From positions 2,046,001 to 2,110,000 of the forward strand of contig NZ_CP082161.1 in NCBI RefSeq assembly GCF_023101665.1: a DNA stretch of 64,000 nt. Reading direction: 5' to 3'. Below are positions 47,112 to 56,292 of this stretch, in pieces. Source of the DNA: Bradyrhizobium sp. 195 (GTDB taxonomy: Bacteria; Pseudomonadota; Alphaproteobacteria; Rhizobiales; Xanthobacteraceae). The notes beneath the pieces are model-generated. The model had not been told where the DNA came from. It searched no databases and saw only the letters and a program-made list of their open reading frames with translations. The position numbers and the translations under genes were made by a program. The first letter of the stretch is position 1, and the number at the start of each line of letters is the position of its first letter.

Positions 47112-47501
47112 ATGGCGCAATCCTTCGACTATGAATCTGCCGCGCAAGCCCCGGCCTCCGACGAGGGCCATACCGAAACCTCTCCGCTGGAGCGGCTGGC
47201 GGAGATTGCCGCACGCACGGCCGAGGAGAGCGGCAAGTTCGCCAATGTCGATGCCATCCTGCGCATTCCCGTCACCATGCAGGTGGTGCTGGGATCGGCG
47301 ACCATTCCGGTCGCGAATCTGATGAAACTCGGTCGCGGCGCCGTGGTTCCGCTCGATCACCGGGTCGGCGAGCCCGTCGATGTCGTCGTCAACGGCCGCA
47401 TCGTCGCCCGCGGTGAGGTGGTCGTCGTCGAAGAGGACAATTCCCGCTTCGGCGTCTCGCTCACGGAGATCGTCGGACCGCTGGGGCAGGGTGATAGCTG
47501 A
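47112..47501 (+). CDS. fliN: Flagellar motor switch protein FliN (lateral set)
   Basis: C-ring component, 129 residues. The SpoA domain (about 50-125) reads VDAILRIPVTMQVVLGSATI, LMKLGRGAVVPLDHRVGEPV, FGVSLTEIVGP. The first 45 residues are acidic and unlike those of the polar FliN. It is 2 bases before fliG. ATG 47112 follows AGAGGCGAT. Confidence 0.93.
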   Translation: MAQSFDYESAAQAPASDEGHTETSPLERLAEIAARTAEESGKFANVDAILRIPVTMQVVLGSATIPVANLMKLGRGAVVPLDHRVGEPVDVVVNGRIVARGEVVVVEEDNSRFGVSLTEIVGPLGQGDS

Positions 47502-47503
47502 CC

Positions 47504-48544
47504 ATGGCGGCACAGGTCGGCATCGCCCCCATCAAGCAGCGAGGCGTTGCCACGCTGGGCGGAACGGAAAAGGTCGCGGCACTTCTGCTGGCCATGGGCC
47601 GGCAGGCGGCCGCGAGCGTGCTCGCGCAATTCGAGCCGCAGGACATTCGCATCGTCACCAAGGCCGCGGCCGAGCTGCGGCCGATCACGGCGCAGGAGCT
47701 CGAATCCATCGTCGAGGAGTTCGCCCAGCAATTCTCGATGGGCGCGAACATTCTGGGGACGCTCGGTGGCCTCGAAGCCGTGCTTGGCGATGTGCTTCCC
47801 GCCGACCAGGTGACGGCGATCATGTCGGACCTGCTCGGCAATTCGAGCAGGTCGGTGTGGGATCGCGTCTCGTCGGTGTCGGAAAACTCGCTGGCGACCT
47901 ACCTGTCCAAGGAGCATCCGCAGACCGCGGCGCTGATTCTGTCCAAGGTCAAGCCGTCTTGCGCCGCCAAGGTGATGAGTCAGCTACCCTCGAGCCTGCG
48001 TAACGAATTGATGCGGCGCGTGCTGAGCCTCAAGCCGATCGTCGACGACGCGATGAAGGTTCTCGAGAAGACGCTGCACGAGGACCTGACACTCAATTTC
48101 GCCCGCAACCTCGGCGCCGACACCTACGCCCGCGTCGCGGATATCATCAACAAGATGGAGCGCGGCCACATCGAGGACATGCTGAAGAGCCTGTCGGAAA
48201 AGCGGCCGAAGTCAGCCGAAGTGCTGAAGGAGCTGCTGTTCACCTTCGACGACGTGACCAATCTGACGCCGAAGGCGCGCACCATGATCTTCGACCAGGT
48301 GCCGACCGATCGCATCGTCATCGCGCTGAAGGGGACCGACAAGCATTTCCGTGAGCTGATCCTGTCCTCGGTCGCCTCGCGCGTCCGCCGCGTTGTCGAG
48401 CACGAGCTCGCCATCGGTGAGCCTTCGAACCAGCGCGACGTGCTGGAGGCGCGGCGCGTGATCACCGATCTCGCGCTCGAGCTCGCGGAGAAGGGCGAAA
48501 TCGAGCTCAACCCCGAGCAGGAGGATGAGCTGGTCTTCCGCTGA
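47504..48544 (+). CDS. fliG: Flagellar motor switch protein FliG (lateral set)
   Basis: Rotor protein, 346 residues. The N-terminus KVAALLLAMGRQAAASVLAQ binds FliF. The middle-domain EHPQ motif is intact (LSKEHPQTAALILSKVKPSC, about 140-160), whereas the polar copy reads EYPQ. The C-terminal torque region has LVFTFDDVTNL-like text and the closing EEDELVFR. It is the second FliG in the window. Confidence 0.95.
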   Translation: MAAQVGIAPIKQRGVATLGGTEKVAALLLAMGRQAAASVLAQFEPQDIRIVTKAAAELRPITAQELESIVEEFAQQFSMGANILGTLGGLEAVLGDVLPADQVTAIMSDLLGNSSRSVWDRVSSVSENSLATYLSKEHPQTAALILSKVKPSCAAKVMSQLPSSLRNELMRRVLSLKPIVDDAMKVLEKTLHEDLTLNFARNLGADTYARVADIINKMERGHIEDMLKSLSEKRPKSAEVLKELLFTFDDVTNLTPKARTMIFDQVPTDRIVIALKGTDKHFRELILSSVASRVRRVVEHELAIGEPSNQRDVLEARRVITDLALELAEKGEIELNPEQEDELVFR

Positions 48545-48557
48545 CCGCTGAACGGGC

Positions 48558-49643
48558 ATGGCAGAATCATCCGATCAGGAGAGCAAGACAGAAGAGCCGA
48601 CCGAGAAGAAAGTCCGTGACGCGCTCGAACAGGGCAAGATCCCGGTCTCTCGGGAGGCCTCTATTTTTGCCTCGATGGCCGCGCTGCTGGTCATTCAGGC
48701 GTTCCTGATCGGTCAGGGCGTGCAGCAATTGACGCCGACGTTGACGAGCCTGCTGGACGATCCCGGAGGCTTCCCGCTCTCGACCGGCGCAGACGCGCAG
48801 AACCTGCTCACCGTGGTCGGCCTCCAGGCGCTGCGTTTCCTGGTGCCGCTGGTCGTCATCCTCTCGGTATTCGGGCTCGCCGCCTCGCTGCTGCAAAATG
48901 CGCCGCGCCTGGTGCTGCAGCGGATCACGCCGGACCTGTCGCGAATCTCTCCGATTGGTGGCTGGAGCCGGCTGTTCGGAACGCAAGGGCTCGTCGAGTT
49001 CGCCAAGTCGCTGTTCAAGCTCGCCGCAGTGACCTCCGTGGTCGTCTTCGTTCTGCGCGCATCGGAGGCGAAGGCGTTCGAGGCTATGTACACCGATCCG
49101 GTCGCGCTGCCGGAGATGATTCTCAACATCGCGATGCGGATCGTCTCGGCGATCTGCATCGCGACCATCGTCCTGGTGGCGATTGATCTCGCCTGGGCGC
49201 GCTTTCACTGGCGGCGCGAGCTGCGCATGACCAAGCAGGAGATCAAGGACGAGCACAAGCAGGCCGAGGGCGATCCGCTGATCAAGGCGCGCCTGCGCTC
49301 GCTGGCGCGCGACCGTTCGCGGCAGCGGATGATCGCGTCCGCATCGCGCGCGACGCTGGTGATCGCGAACCCGACGCATTTCGCGATCGCGCTGCGTTAC
49401 AATCGCGAGGAAAACCCCGCGCCGCTCGTGGTGGCCAAGGGCATGGACGTGATCGCGCTGAAGATTCGCGAGGTCGCCGAGCAGAACCGGATCCCCGTCA
49501 TCGAGAACAAGGCGCTGGCGCGCGCACTCTACGAGGCGGTCCAGGTCGATCAGGTGATCCCGGCGGAGTTCTTCCGCCCCGTCGCAGAGATCATCTACTT
49601 CCTCCAGTCGAAGCAGGCGCCGCGCACCGAGAAGGTCCAGTAG
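48558..49643 (+). CDS. flhB: Flagellar export gate protein FlhB (lateral set)
   Basis: Inner-membrane substrate-switch protein, 361 residues. N-terminal KTEEPTEKKVRDALEQGKIP then four membrane helices (about 35-55, 90-112, 150-166, 190-212). The autocleavage site NPTH is at 271-274 (VIANPTHFAIALRY), followed by a complete cytoplasmic domain (IPVIENKALARALYEAV). ATG 48558 follows fliG by 13 bases. Confidence 0.95.
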   Translation: MAESSDQESKTEEPTEKKVRDALEQGKIPVSREASIFASMAALLVIQAFLIGQGVQQLTPTLTSLLDDPGGFPLSTGADAQNLLTVVGLQALRFLVPLVVILSVFGLAASLLQNAPRLVLQRITPDLSRISPIGGWSRLFGTQGLVEFAKSLFKLAAVTSVVVFVLRASEAKAFEAMYTDPVALPEMILNIAMRIVSAICIATIVLVAIDLAWARFHWRRELRMTKQEIKDEHKQAEGDPLIKARLRSLARDRSRQRMIASASRATLVIANPTHFAIALRYNREENPAPLVVAKGMDVIALKIREVAEQNRIPVIENKALARALYEAVQVDQVIPAEFFRPVAEIIYFLQSKQAPRTEKVQ

Positions 49644-49707
49644 AATTCCGAGGACGACGTCCGGCCCAACAGCTTGACGAAAGCTTAACGCCCTAGGCTT
49701 CTCCCGA

Positions 49708-50109
49708 ATGGACCAGAACGGGGCTATCGTGGGACCGCTTTATCTCTTCGAACTCGCATCGTCGCAGGCGCGCTACCTCGAGCTCCGCCAGTCGACCATC
49801 GCCACCAACGTCGCCAACGCGAACACGCCCGGCTTCAAGGCGCGCGACGTCGAGCCCTTCAACAAGGTGCTCGACGGCATGCCGGTGCGGCTTGCAACGA
49901 CATCGCCGTCGCACCTGCAATTGTCCGCGACCGAGACCGACACGCGCGCGACCGCGAAGAAGGACAGCTGGGAAGTCGTTCATTCCGGCAACTCGGTCAG
50001 CCTTGAGCAGGAAATGATCAAGGGCAGCGACGTCAGCCGCGACTATTCGATGAACTCGGCGATCGTGCGGTCGTTCCACCGCATGGTCCTGGCCGGTGCC
50101 AAGGCCTGA
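49708..50109 (+). CDS. flgB: Flagellar basal-body rod protein FlgB (lateral set)
   Basis: Proximal rod protein, 133 residues. The rod N-terminus is LRQSTIATNVANANTPGFKA followed by RDVEPFN, and the C-terminal helix is SRDYSMNSAIVRSFHRMVLA. It opens the flgB-flgC-fliE-flgG run. A 64-base gap after flhB with no terminator suggests the long operon continues. Confidence 0.92.
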   Translation: MDQNGAIVGPLYLFELASSQARYLELRQSTIATNVANANTPGFKARDVEPFNKVLDGMPVRLATTSPSHLQLSATETDTRATAKKDSWEVVHSGNSVSLEQEMIKGSDVSRDYSMNSAIVRSFHRMVLAGAKA

Positions 50110-50120
50110 GGTGAACTGAC

Positions 50121-50537
50121 ATGCTGGACTCACTGAGCGCCTCTCTGACTGTTGCGAGCTCCGGGCTCGAGGCGCAATCGACGCGCATGCGCATCGTCTC
50201 GGAGAATCTCGCCAACGCGACCTCGACCGGGCGCACCGCCGGCGCCGATCCCTATCAGCGCAAGACCATCACCTTCGATGCCGCGATGGACCGCGCCTCG
50301 GGCTCGCAGCTCGCGAAGGTCAAGGAAATCGGCGTCGACACCACGCCATACCGCGTCGAGTACGATCCCGGGCATCCCGCCGCCGACAAGGCCGGCTACG
50401 TCAAGCTGCCGAACGTCAACATGATGATCGAGATGGCCGACATGCGCGAAGTCAACCGGTCCTATGAAGCCAATCTCCAGGTCGTGAAACAGGTCAGGTC
50501 GATGCTCGGCATGACCATCGATCTCTTGAGGAGCTGA
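50121..50537 (+). CDS. flgC: Flagellar basal-body rod protein FlgC (lateral set)
   Basis: Proximal rod protein, 138 residues. Typical text: [40 protein letters not shown] and [20 protein letters not shown]. It lies 11 bases after flgB and 2 before fliE, so all three are probably co-translated. Confidence 0.94.
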   Translation: MLDSLSASLTVASSGLEAQSTRMRIVSENLANATSTGRTAGADPYQRKTITFDAAMDRASGSQLAKVKEIGVDTTPYRVEYDPGHPAADKAGYVKLPNVNMMIEMADMREVNRSYEANLQVVKQVRSMLGMTIDLLRS

Positions 50538-50539
50538 CA

Positions 50540-50869
50540 ATGCTTGAGGCGATTTCATCCACGGCGATCTCCGCAGGACAGGCGGCGAGCCGCGCGACCG
50601 AGACGCAGGCCATCGCGCCCGCGGCGCCGACCGCGATCCAGCCCTCCGACGATGTCGGCTTTGAATCGGTGATGAAGCAGGTGACGACGGACGCGATCGG
50701 GACGCTGAAGGCGGGCGAAGCGGCGTCGATCTCGGCGATGCAGGGCAAGGAATCGACGCGGCGCGTCGTGGAGGCGCTGATGTCGGCCGAGCAGGCTCTG
50801 CAGAGCGCGGTCGCGGTTCGCGACAAGGTCGTGCAGGCCTACCAGGAAGTCGTCCGGATGTCGATTTGA
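50540..50869 (+). CDS. fliE: Flagellar hook-basal body protein FliE (lateral set)
   Basis: Adapter between the MS ring and rod, 109 residues. After an Ala/Thr-rich N-terminus come GFESVMKQVTTDAIGTLKAG and the C-terminal VVEALMSAEQALQSAVAVRD with VQAYQEVVRMSI, the FliE hallmark. It sits between flgC and flgG with very short gaps. Confidence 0.93.
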   Translation: MLEAISSTAISAGQAASRATETQAIAPAAPTAIQPSDDVGFESVMKQVTTDAIGTLKAGEAASISAMQGKESTRRVVEALMSAEQALQSAVAVRDKVVQAYQEVVRMSI

Positions 50870-50887
50870 TCTGAAGGAGTAACGCAA

Positions 50888-51676
50888 GTGAAATCGCTCG
50901 CCATTGCGGCCACGGGCATGAACGCCCAGCAGACCAACATCGAAGTCATCGCCAACAACATCGCCAATATCAACTCGACGTCGTACAAGCGGGCACGCGC
51001 GGAGTTCACCGATCTGTTCTACCAGATGGACCGCATGCAGGGCGTGGCGAACGTCAACGGTTCCTCGCCGATCCCGGAAGGCGCCAATCTCGGTCTCGGC
51101 GTCAAGTCGGCGGCGATCCGCAAGCTGCACATCCAGGGCGCGCTGACGCAGACCGGCAACCCCTACGACATGGCGATCAATGGCCGCGGCTGGTTTCAGG
51201 TGCTTGGCCCGAACAACGAGGTGCAATACACCCGCGCCGGCTCGTTCAACACCAACGCCAACGGCCAGCTCGTCACCATCGACGGCTATCTGCTGGATCC
51301 CGCGATCACGGTGCCGCAGGGAACGGTCGAGGTCACTGTCAATGCCACCGGCCAGGTGTTTGCCAAGCTGGACACGGAAGTGAACCCGCGCCAGATCGGC
51401 CAGCTCAATCTCGCCAATTTCGCCAACGAAGCGGGCCTGGAGCCGCTGGGCGGCAATCTCTACAAGGAGACCACGGCGTCGGGCACGCCGGTCGTCGGCC
51501 TGCCGGGCGATTCCGGATACGGCAAAATCAACCAGAAATATCTCGAAGCCTCAAACGTCGACCCGGTCAAGGAAATCACGGAGTTGATCTCGGCGCAGCG
51601 TGCCTACGAAATGAATGCCAAGGTCATCCAGGCCTCGGACGAAATGGCCCAGACGGTCTCGAAGGGCATGCGCTAG
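50888..51676 (+). CDS. flgG: Flagellar distal rod protein FlgG (lateral set)
   Basis: Distal rod protein, 262 residues. N-terminal [20 protein letters not shown] with SYKRARAEF, middle [21 protein letters not shown]-terminal [23 protein letters not shown] start at 50888 after AAGGAG. It is followed 13 bases on by flgA. Confidence 0.94.
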   Translation: MKSLAIAATGMNAQQTNIEVIANNIANINSTSYKRARAEFTDLFYQMDRMQGVANVNGSSPIPEGANLGLGVKSAAIRKLHIQGALTQTGNPYDMAINGRGWFQVLGPNNEVQYTRAGSFNTNANGQLVTIDGYLLDPAITVPQGTVEVTVNATGQVFAKLDTEVNPRQIGQLNLANFANEAGLEPLGGNLYKETTASGTPVVGLPGDSGYGKINQKYLEASNVDPVKEITELISAQRAYEMNAKVIQASDEMAQTVSKGMR

Positions 51677-51689
51677 TTCCGGTGTCTCG

Positions 51690-52166
51690 ATGTTGAACAG
51701 GGTGGGCCTGATCAAGCGCGGGTTGGCCGCCGTGCTGCTGATTCTGGCTTCGGCGCGCCTCGCCGTGGCCGAGGAGAAGCGGCTTCCCGTGCCGGCGGTT
51801 TCGATCCGCGCCGGCGAGCTGATCCGGGACGACATGATCACCGAGCGCGCCTTCGCGACGAGCCTGCTCGGCGTTGCCATGTTTATCGAGGGACGCCAGG
51901 TCCTGGTCAGCCGCATGGCGCGGCGCGCGCTGTTGCCGGGCCAGCCCATTCCCAGCAATGCAGTGGAGGATCCCTGGACCGTCGCCCGCGGCGCCCAGGT
52001 CAAGGTCGTGGTGGAAGACAGCGGCCTGTCGATCGTCACTTACGGCTCGGCGATGCAGTCGGGTGCGGCCGGCGCGCTCATCCCGGTGCGCAACACCGAT
52101 ACCGGGGTGATCATCAGGGGCATCGTCCAGCCGGACGGCACCGTCAAGGTCGTGGACGGGTCATGA
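51690..52166 (+). CDS. flgA: Flagellar P-ring chaperone FlgA (lateral set)
   Basis: Periplasmic chaperone for FlgI, 158 residues. Signal peptide about 1-26 (LAAVLLILASARLAVA). SAF-domain text: VPAVSIRAGELIRDDMITER and the C-terminal ALIPVRNTDTGVIIRGIVQP. ATG 51690 was chosen over upstream starts inside flgG. It overlaps flgI by 4 bases. Confidence 0.9.
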   Translation: MLNRVGLIKRGLAAVLLILASARLAVAEEKRLPVPAVSIRAGELIRDDMITERAFATSLLGVAMFIEGRQVLVSRMARRALLPGQPIPSNAVEDPWTVARGAQVKVVVEDSGLSIVTYGSAMQSGAAGALIPVRNTDTGVIIRGIVQPDGTVKVVDGS

Positions 52167-53293
52167 CCAGGATCCTGCTTGCGCTCGTCCTGCTGCTTTC
52201 GGCCGCCAGCGCCCATGCCGCCGTCCGTATCAAGGACATCGCGGACATCAAGGGGTTGCGCGAAAACCAGATCGTCGGCTACGGCCTCGTCATCGGCCTG
52301 AACGGCACCGGCGATACGCTTCGCAACGCTCCGTTCACGGAGCAGTCCCTGCAATCGATGCTCGAGAACATGGGCATCAATGTCAGGAACGAGACCACGA
52401 GCACCAACAATCCCACGCGTCCGACGACGCTGCGCACGCGCAACGTCGCGGCCGTGATGGTGACGGCGGACCTGCCACCCTCGATCGGCCCGGGCGAGCG
52501 CATGGACGTCACCGTGTCGTCGCTCGGCGATGCGACCTCGCTGCTCGGCGGCACGCTGGTCATGACGTCGCTGCGCGCGGCGGACGGCGCCGTCTATGCG
52601 GTGGCGCAGGGCGCGATCACGGTCGCCGGTTTCAGCGTCGGAGGACAGGCGCAGAACGTCAGCCAGGGCACGCCGACGGCCGGACGCATCCCGAACGGTG
52701 CGCTGGTTGAGCGCGAGGTGCAGGGAAGTCTCCATGAGATGGAGTTCCTGGTGCTGGAGCTGAAGAACCCCGATTTCGTCACGGCAACGCGCATCCTCGA
52801 CGCCATCAACCGCTACGCCGGCGGACGATACCGCGCCCAGATCGCCTTCGAGCGCGACTACCGCAACATCGTGCTGTCGAAGCCGCGCCACATCGGCCCG
52901 GTCCGATTCCTCGCCGAGATCGGCGAGCTGACGGTCGAGCCGGACACGCCGGCCCGGGTGGTGATCAACGAGCGCACCGGCACGGTGGTGATCGGGCGCG
53001 ACGTGCGGATATCGACCGTCGCCGTGACGCATGGCAATCTGACGGTCCGTGTCACGGAGATGCCCGTGGTATCGCAGCCGGCGCCGTTCTCGCGAGGCCA
53101 GACGGTGGTGGTCCCGCAGACCGTGGTCGAGGCCAACGAGGCCGGAGCGCAGGTGGCGATCCTCAGCGGGGTCGATCTCCAGCGCCTGGTGCGCGGGCTG
53201 AACCAGATCGGCCTGAAACCGTCCGGCATCATCGCGATCCTCCAGGCGATCAAGACGGCTGGCGCGCTCCAGGCCGATGTCATCGTGCAATGA
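52163..53293 (+). CDS. flgI: Flagellar P-ring protein FlgI (lateral set)
   Basis: Periplasmic ring protein, 376 residues. Signal peptide about 1-19 (LALVLLLSAASAHA). Diagnostic text: RIKDIADIKGLRENQIVGYG, LVIGLNGTGDTLRNAPFTEQ, GALVEREVQGS and the C-terminal GLKPSGIIAILQAIKTAGAL. Complete, with start fixed by the flgA overlap. Confidence 0.96.
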   Translation: MTRILLALVLLLSAASAHAAVRIKDIADIKGLRENQIVGYGLVIGLNGTGDTLRNAPFTEQSLQSMLENMGINVRNETTSTNNPTRPTTLRTRNVAAVMVTADLPPSIGPGERMDVTVSSLGDATSLLGGTLVMTSLRAADGAVYAVAQGAITVAGFSVGGQAQNVSQGTPTAGRIPNGALVEREVQGSLHEMEFLVLELKNPDFVTATRILDAINRYAGGRYRAQIAFERDYRNIVLSKPRHIGPVRFLAEIGELTVEPDTPARVVINERTGTVVIGRDVRISTVAVTHGNLTVRVTEMPVVSQPAPFSRGQTVVVPQTVVEANEAGAQVAILSGVDLQRLVRGLNQIGLKPSGIIAILQAIKTAGALQADVIVQ

Positions 53294-53360
53294 TGCATAA
53301 GCGTCGTGCAAGCTTGGTCGCTCAATGCTCAGGTCTCGACCGAGAATCGCACGCGGCCCG

Positions 53361-54140
53361 ATGTTGAAGCTGGATCACAAAGCTAAATTTCTCCTGCTGG
53401 TCGCGGCATCAGTGCTCGCGGGTGCCTCGCCCGTGCTGGCCCTGGACGAAGCCAAGCCATCGAAGCCGCTCAACCTGCTCTCCTTCGCGCGCGCCCGCGC
53501 GTCCGGACCGCAGAAGCCGCAGCCGGTCACGGCGATGCCAGGCGAAAATGCGTCGGTCCGGGCGACGGCGTGGGCGGCCGAGGAGTCGGGACCCGCGATC
53601 ACCGGCGCAGTGCCCGATGCCGAGACGCCTGCGCCAGCGGCTGCGCCCGCACCCACACCGGCAACGGTCCGTCCGGCCAAGCCCGGCAGCGTCATGGCGC
53701 CGCCGAAGCCTGCGCCGCCGCAGGCCGCGGCGACCGCCGACAACGAAGTCGCCCTGTTCTGCAGCAACGTTGCCGATCCCGCCGTCGATGCGAGGCTGGC
53801 CTGGCAGCTCAAGGAGCTGGAAAAGGCCGAGAGCCTGCTCCGCGAACGGATCGCCGAGGTCGAGGCCAAGCGAGCCGAATATGAAAAGTGGATGGCGCTG
53901 CGCGACGACTTCCTGAAGAAGGCCGAAGCGAGCGTCGTCGAGATCTATTCGCGCATGAAGCCCGATGCTGCAGCGACCCAGATTGCCGGCATGGCCGACG
54001 AGACCGCCGCCGCCGTGCTCGCCAAGCTCAGCCCGAGGAGCTCGAGCGCAATCTTCAACGAGATGGACACGGCACGCGCAGCGCACCTCGCCGACCTCTT
54101 GGGCGGAATGCGCCGCGTGGATGACGGAAAGACCAAATAG
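53361..54140 (+). CDS. motE: MotE-like periplasmic protein (lateral set)
   Basis: A 259-residue exported protein. Signal peptide about 1-28 (FLLLVAASVLAGASPVLA). Residues 60-130 are Pro/Ala-rich. The C-terminal part (about 145-255) is a coiled coil (AWQLKELEKAESLLRERIAE) followed by an MgtE-N-like repeat (YSRMKPDAAATQIAGMADET, AAVLAKLSPRSSSAIFNEMD). In Sinorhizobium MotE folds or stabilises MotC; motC is present at 62313. It sits between flgI and flgH, where rhizobial motE is found. Confidence 0.85.
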   Translation: MLKLDHKAKFLLLVAASVLAGASPVLALDEAKPSKPLNLLSFARARASGPQKPQPVTAMPGENASVRATAWAAEESGPAITGAVPDAETPAPAAAPAPTPATVRPAKPGSVMAPPKPAPPQAAATADNEVALFCSNVADPAVDARLAWQLKELEKAESLLRERIAEVEAKRAEYEKWMALRDDFLKKAEASVVEIYSRMKPDAAATQIAGMADETAAAVLAKLSPRSSSAIFNEMDTARAAHLADLLGGMRRVDDGKTK

Positions 54141-54842
54141 ATGAAGAAGCCGATCCTCATCCTCCCGCTGGCCTCCATGCTTCTGGCCGGATGCTTCCAT
54201 GACCCGTCCGAGGTCCTGACCGGCCCGCAAATGTCGCCGGTCGGCGCCGGCTTACGGACCCAGGCCGATCCGATCCCGGTGACGCCGCGCATGCGCACGC
54301 CCGTCAGCTATCGCTCGACCTGGGACGACGGCACCGATCTCTACCGCGATCCGCGCGCCCGGCGCACCGGCGACGTCGTGACGGTGATCATCTCGATGCA
54401 GGACAAGGCCAAGCTCGACAACAAGACCGGCCGCTCGCGCGATTCGCAGGTCAAGTTCGGGCTCGACTGGCTGATGGACGTCGCTGGGTGGAACGACAAG
54501 GGTTCGGCCAACGCCAATCTCAGCACCAACACCCAGATCAAGGGCAACGGCCAGATCGATCGCACCGAGGATATCAAGCTCTCGATCGCCGCCATCGTCA
54601 CCGACGTGTTGCCGAACGGCAATATGATGATCAGCGGCTCGCAGGAATTTCGCGTCAACACCGAGATGCGCGTGCTCAACGTCGGTGGCATCGTGCGCCC
54701 GCGCGACATCTCGCGCACCAATACGATCTCCTACGAGAAGATCGCCGAGGCGCGCGTGTCCTATGGCGGTCGCGGAAATCTGTCCGACGTGCAGCAGCCT
54801 GGATGGGGACATCGGATCTATGATGCCGTGGCACCATTCTGA
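54141..54842 (+). CDS. flgH: Flagellar L-ring lipoprotein FlgH (lateral set)
   Basis: Outer-membrane ring protein, 233 residues. Lipobox LLAGC with Cys18. Diagnostic text includes DLYRDPRARRTGDVVTVIIS, ANANLSTNTQIKGNGQIDRT and MISGSQEFRVNTEMRVLNVG-like strands. It begins at ATG 54141 immediately after the motE stop. Confidence 0.95.
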   Translation: MKKPILILPLASMLLAGCFHDPSEVLTGPQMSPVGAGLRTQADPIPVTPRMRTPVSYRSTWDDGTDLYRDPRARRTGDVVTVIISMQDKAKLDNKTGRSRDSQVKFGLDWLMDVAGWNDKGSANANLSTNTQIKGNGQIDRTEDIKLSIAAIVTDVLPNGNMMISGSQEFRVNTEMRVLNVGGIVRPRDISRTNTISYEKIAEARVSYGGRGNLSDVQQPGWGHRIYDAVAPF

Positions 54843-54881
54843 GATCTGCGCCGGCGAGGCCGCGCAAGGGCAGGGGACGTC

Positions 54882-55325
54882 ATGCGCCTGATTGCCGCCA
54901 TCGTGGTGCTGACCCTTGTCGCGGTCGGCGCGGGCGCGCTGGCCGGCCTGCATCTGTTTGCGGCCGCCGAGCGCGCTGCCGACGCGAAGAAAAGCGCGAC
55001 CCCGCCGCCGCTTGCGTCGAGTTACGCCGGCAGCCCGCGCTTGCGGAAATTGTCCCCGATCGTGACCAATCTCGCCGCGCCCGCCAACAATTGGGCCCGG
55101 ATCGAGGCCTCCATGGTGACCGAGAGCATGAACGACGAGGAGGCCGGCATCCTGGCCGCGCACATCAGCGAGGACATCGTCACTTACTTGCGGTCCGCCT
55201 CGGTCGCGCAGTTCGAGGGATCGCGCGGGCTCCAGCATCTGCGCGACGACCTGACCGAGCGCGCCAGCATCCGCTCGTCCGGCAAGGTCCGCGAATTGAT
55301 CATTGAGACGTTGGTGATCCAGTGA
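54882..55325 (+). CDS. fliL: Flagellar basal-body-associated protein FliL (lateral set)
   Basis: Stator-associated membrane protein, 147 residues. One N-terminal membrane helix (LIAAIVVLTLVAVGAGALAG, about 3-22), a linker, then the FliL domain ending RELIIETLVIQ. The second half has DDLTERASIRSSGKVRELII. ATG 54882 follows GGGGACGTC. Overlaps fliP by 4 bases. Confidence 0.85.
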   Translation: MRLIAAIVVLTLVAVGAGALAGLHLFAAAERAADAKKSATPPPLASSYAGSPRLRKLSPIVTNLAAPANNWARIEASMVTESMNDEEAGILAAHISEDIVTYLRSASVAQFEGSRGLQHLRDDLTERASIRSSGKVRELIIETLVIQ

Positions 55326-56062
55326 GAGTGAAAGTCCTGCTGCTCGCGTTGATCCTGGTGGTGCTGCCTGAAGTGGCGCTCGCCCAGATTCCGGACCTCA
55401 ACTCGCTGCTGCCGCCCGGAAACGGTTCGACCAGCGGCCGGATCATCCAGCTGATGGCCCTGGTCACGGTGCTGTCGGTGGCGCCGGGACTGCTCATCAT
55501 GGTGACGAGCTTCACGCGATTTGCGGTGGCGCTGTCGTTCCTGCGCGCCGGTCTCGGCCTGCAGACCACGCCGGCCAATCTGGTGCTGATCAGCCTCGCG
55601 CTGTTCATGACCTTCTACGTGATGGCGCCGACCTTCGACCGTGCCTGGGAGACCGGCGTCCAGCCGCTGATGAAGAACGAGATCTCGGAAGAACAAGCCT
55701 ATCTGAAGATCACGGATCCGTTCCGCGAGTTCATGCTGGCCCATGTCCGCGACAAGGATCTGCAGACCTTCGAGTCGCTCGCCGCGGAGAGCTTTCGCAA
55801 GAAGTTCGACGACAAGCGCGTCGATTTGCGCGTCATCATCCCGGCCTTCATGATCTCCGAGCTGAGGCGTTCTTTCGAGATCGGCTTCCTCATCATCCTG
55901 CCGTTCCTCGTGATCGACATGATCGTGGCGACGCTGACCATGTCGATGGGCATGATGATGATGCCGCCGACCATCCTCGCGCTGCCGTTCAAGATGCTGT
56001 TCTTCGTGCTGATCGACGGCTGGAATCTGCTCGCCTCCGGATTGGTGCGCTCGTTCTCGTAA
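55322..56062 (+). CDS. fliP: Flagellar export gate protein FliP (lateral set)
   Basis: Core of the export channel, 246 residues. Starts GTG 55322, overlapping fliL. A signal peptide (LLALILVVLPEVALA) is followed by LSVAPGLLIMVTSFTRFAVA and LSFLRAGLGLQTTPANLVLI, then the hallmark FIIPAFMISELR-like text (VIIPAFMISELRRSFEIGFL) and MSMGMMMMPPTILALPFKML. Last gene before the flagellins. Confidence 0.95.
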   Translation: MRVKVLLLALILVVLPEVALAQIPDLNSLLPPGNGSTSGRIIQLMALVTVLSVAPGLLIMVTSFTRFAVALSFLRAGLGLQTTPANLVLISLALFMTFYVMAPTFDRAWETGVQPLMKNEISEEQAYLKITDPFREFMLAHVRDKDLQTFESLAAESFRKKFDDKRVDLRVIIPAFMISELRRSFEIGFLIILPFLVIDMIVATLTMSMGMMMMPPTILALPFKMLFFVLIDGWNLLASGLVRSFS

Positions 56063-56077
56063 CGTCGGCCAAGCGGT

Positions 56078-56107
56078 TATGGTTAGCGGAAAGTAATATT
56101 AACCATA
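56078..56107. promoter_or_regulatory. Inverted repeat upstream of flagellin gene 1
   Basis: TATGGTTA and TAACCATA form 8-base perfect arms around 14 bases, 16 bases after the fliP stop. It is not followed by a T-run good enough for a terminator. TTAACCAT also resembles a CtrA half-site. Probable regulator site for the flagellin promoter. Confidence 0.4.
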
Positions 56108-56208
56108 TGATTTTACTGCTGAATTCAGGCCGATCTTAATCCGGAAGCAAGATTCGGCGTGCTAGCAATGCGTCACGGCGGGTTGGACCCCACCCACAGC
56201 AGTCCAAA

Positions 56209-56286
56209 GGCATGATGCCGCCCCTCCGTACCGGTGCAAGCCCGGTATGTCCCCTGATGAAAATGTAACGCGTACATAAAGGGACA
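56209..56286 (+). promoter_or_regulatory. Structured 5' leader of flagellin gene 1 with Shine-Dalgarno-pairing element
   Basis: GGCATGATGCC (56209-56219), hairpin TACCGG/CCGGTA (56229-56234 with 56242-56247), then TGTCCC (56248-56253), which is complementary to GGGACA (56281-56286) in the ribosome site of the flagellin start at 56293. The same set, in the same order, precedes flagellin gene 2. Likely target of FlbT-type post-transcriptional control. Confidence 0.6.
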
Positions 56287-56292
56287 TTCGCA

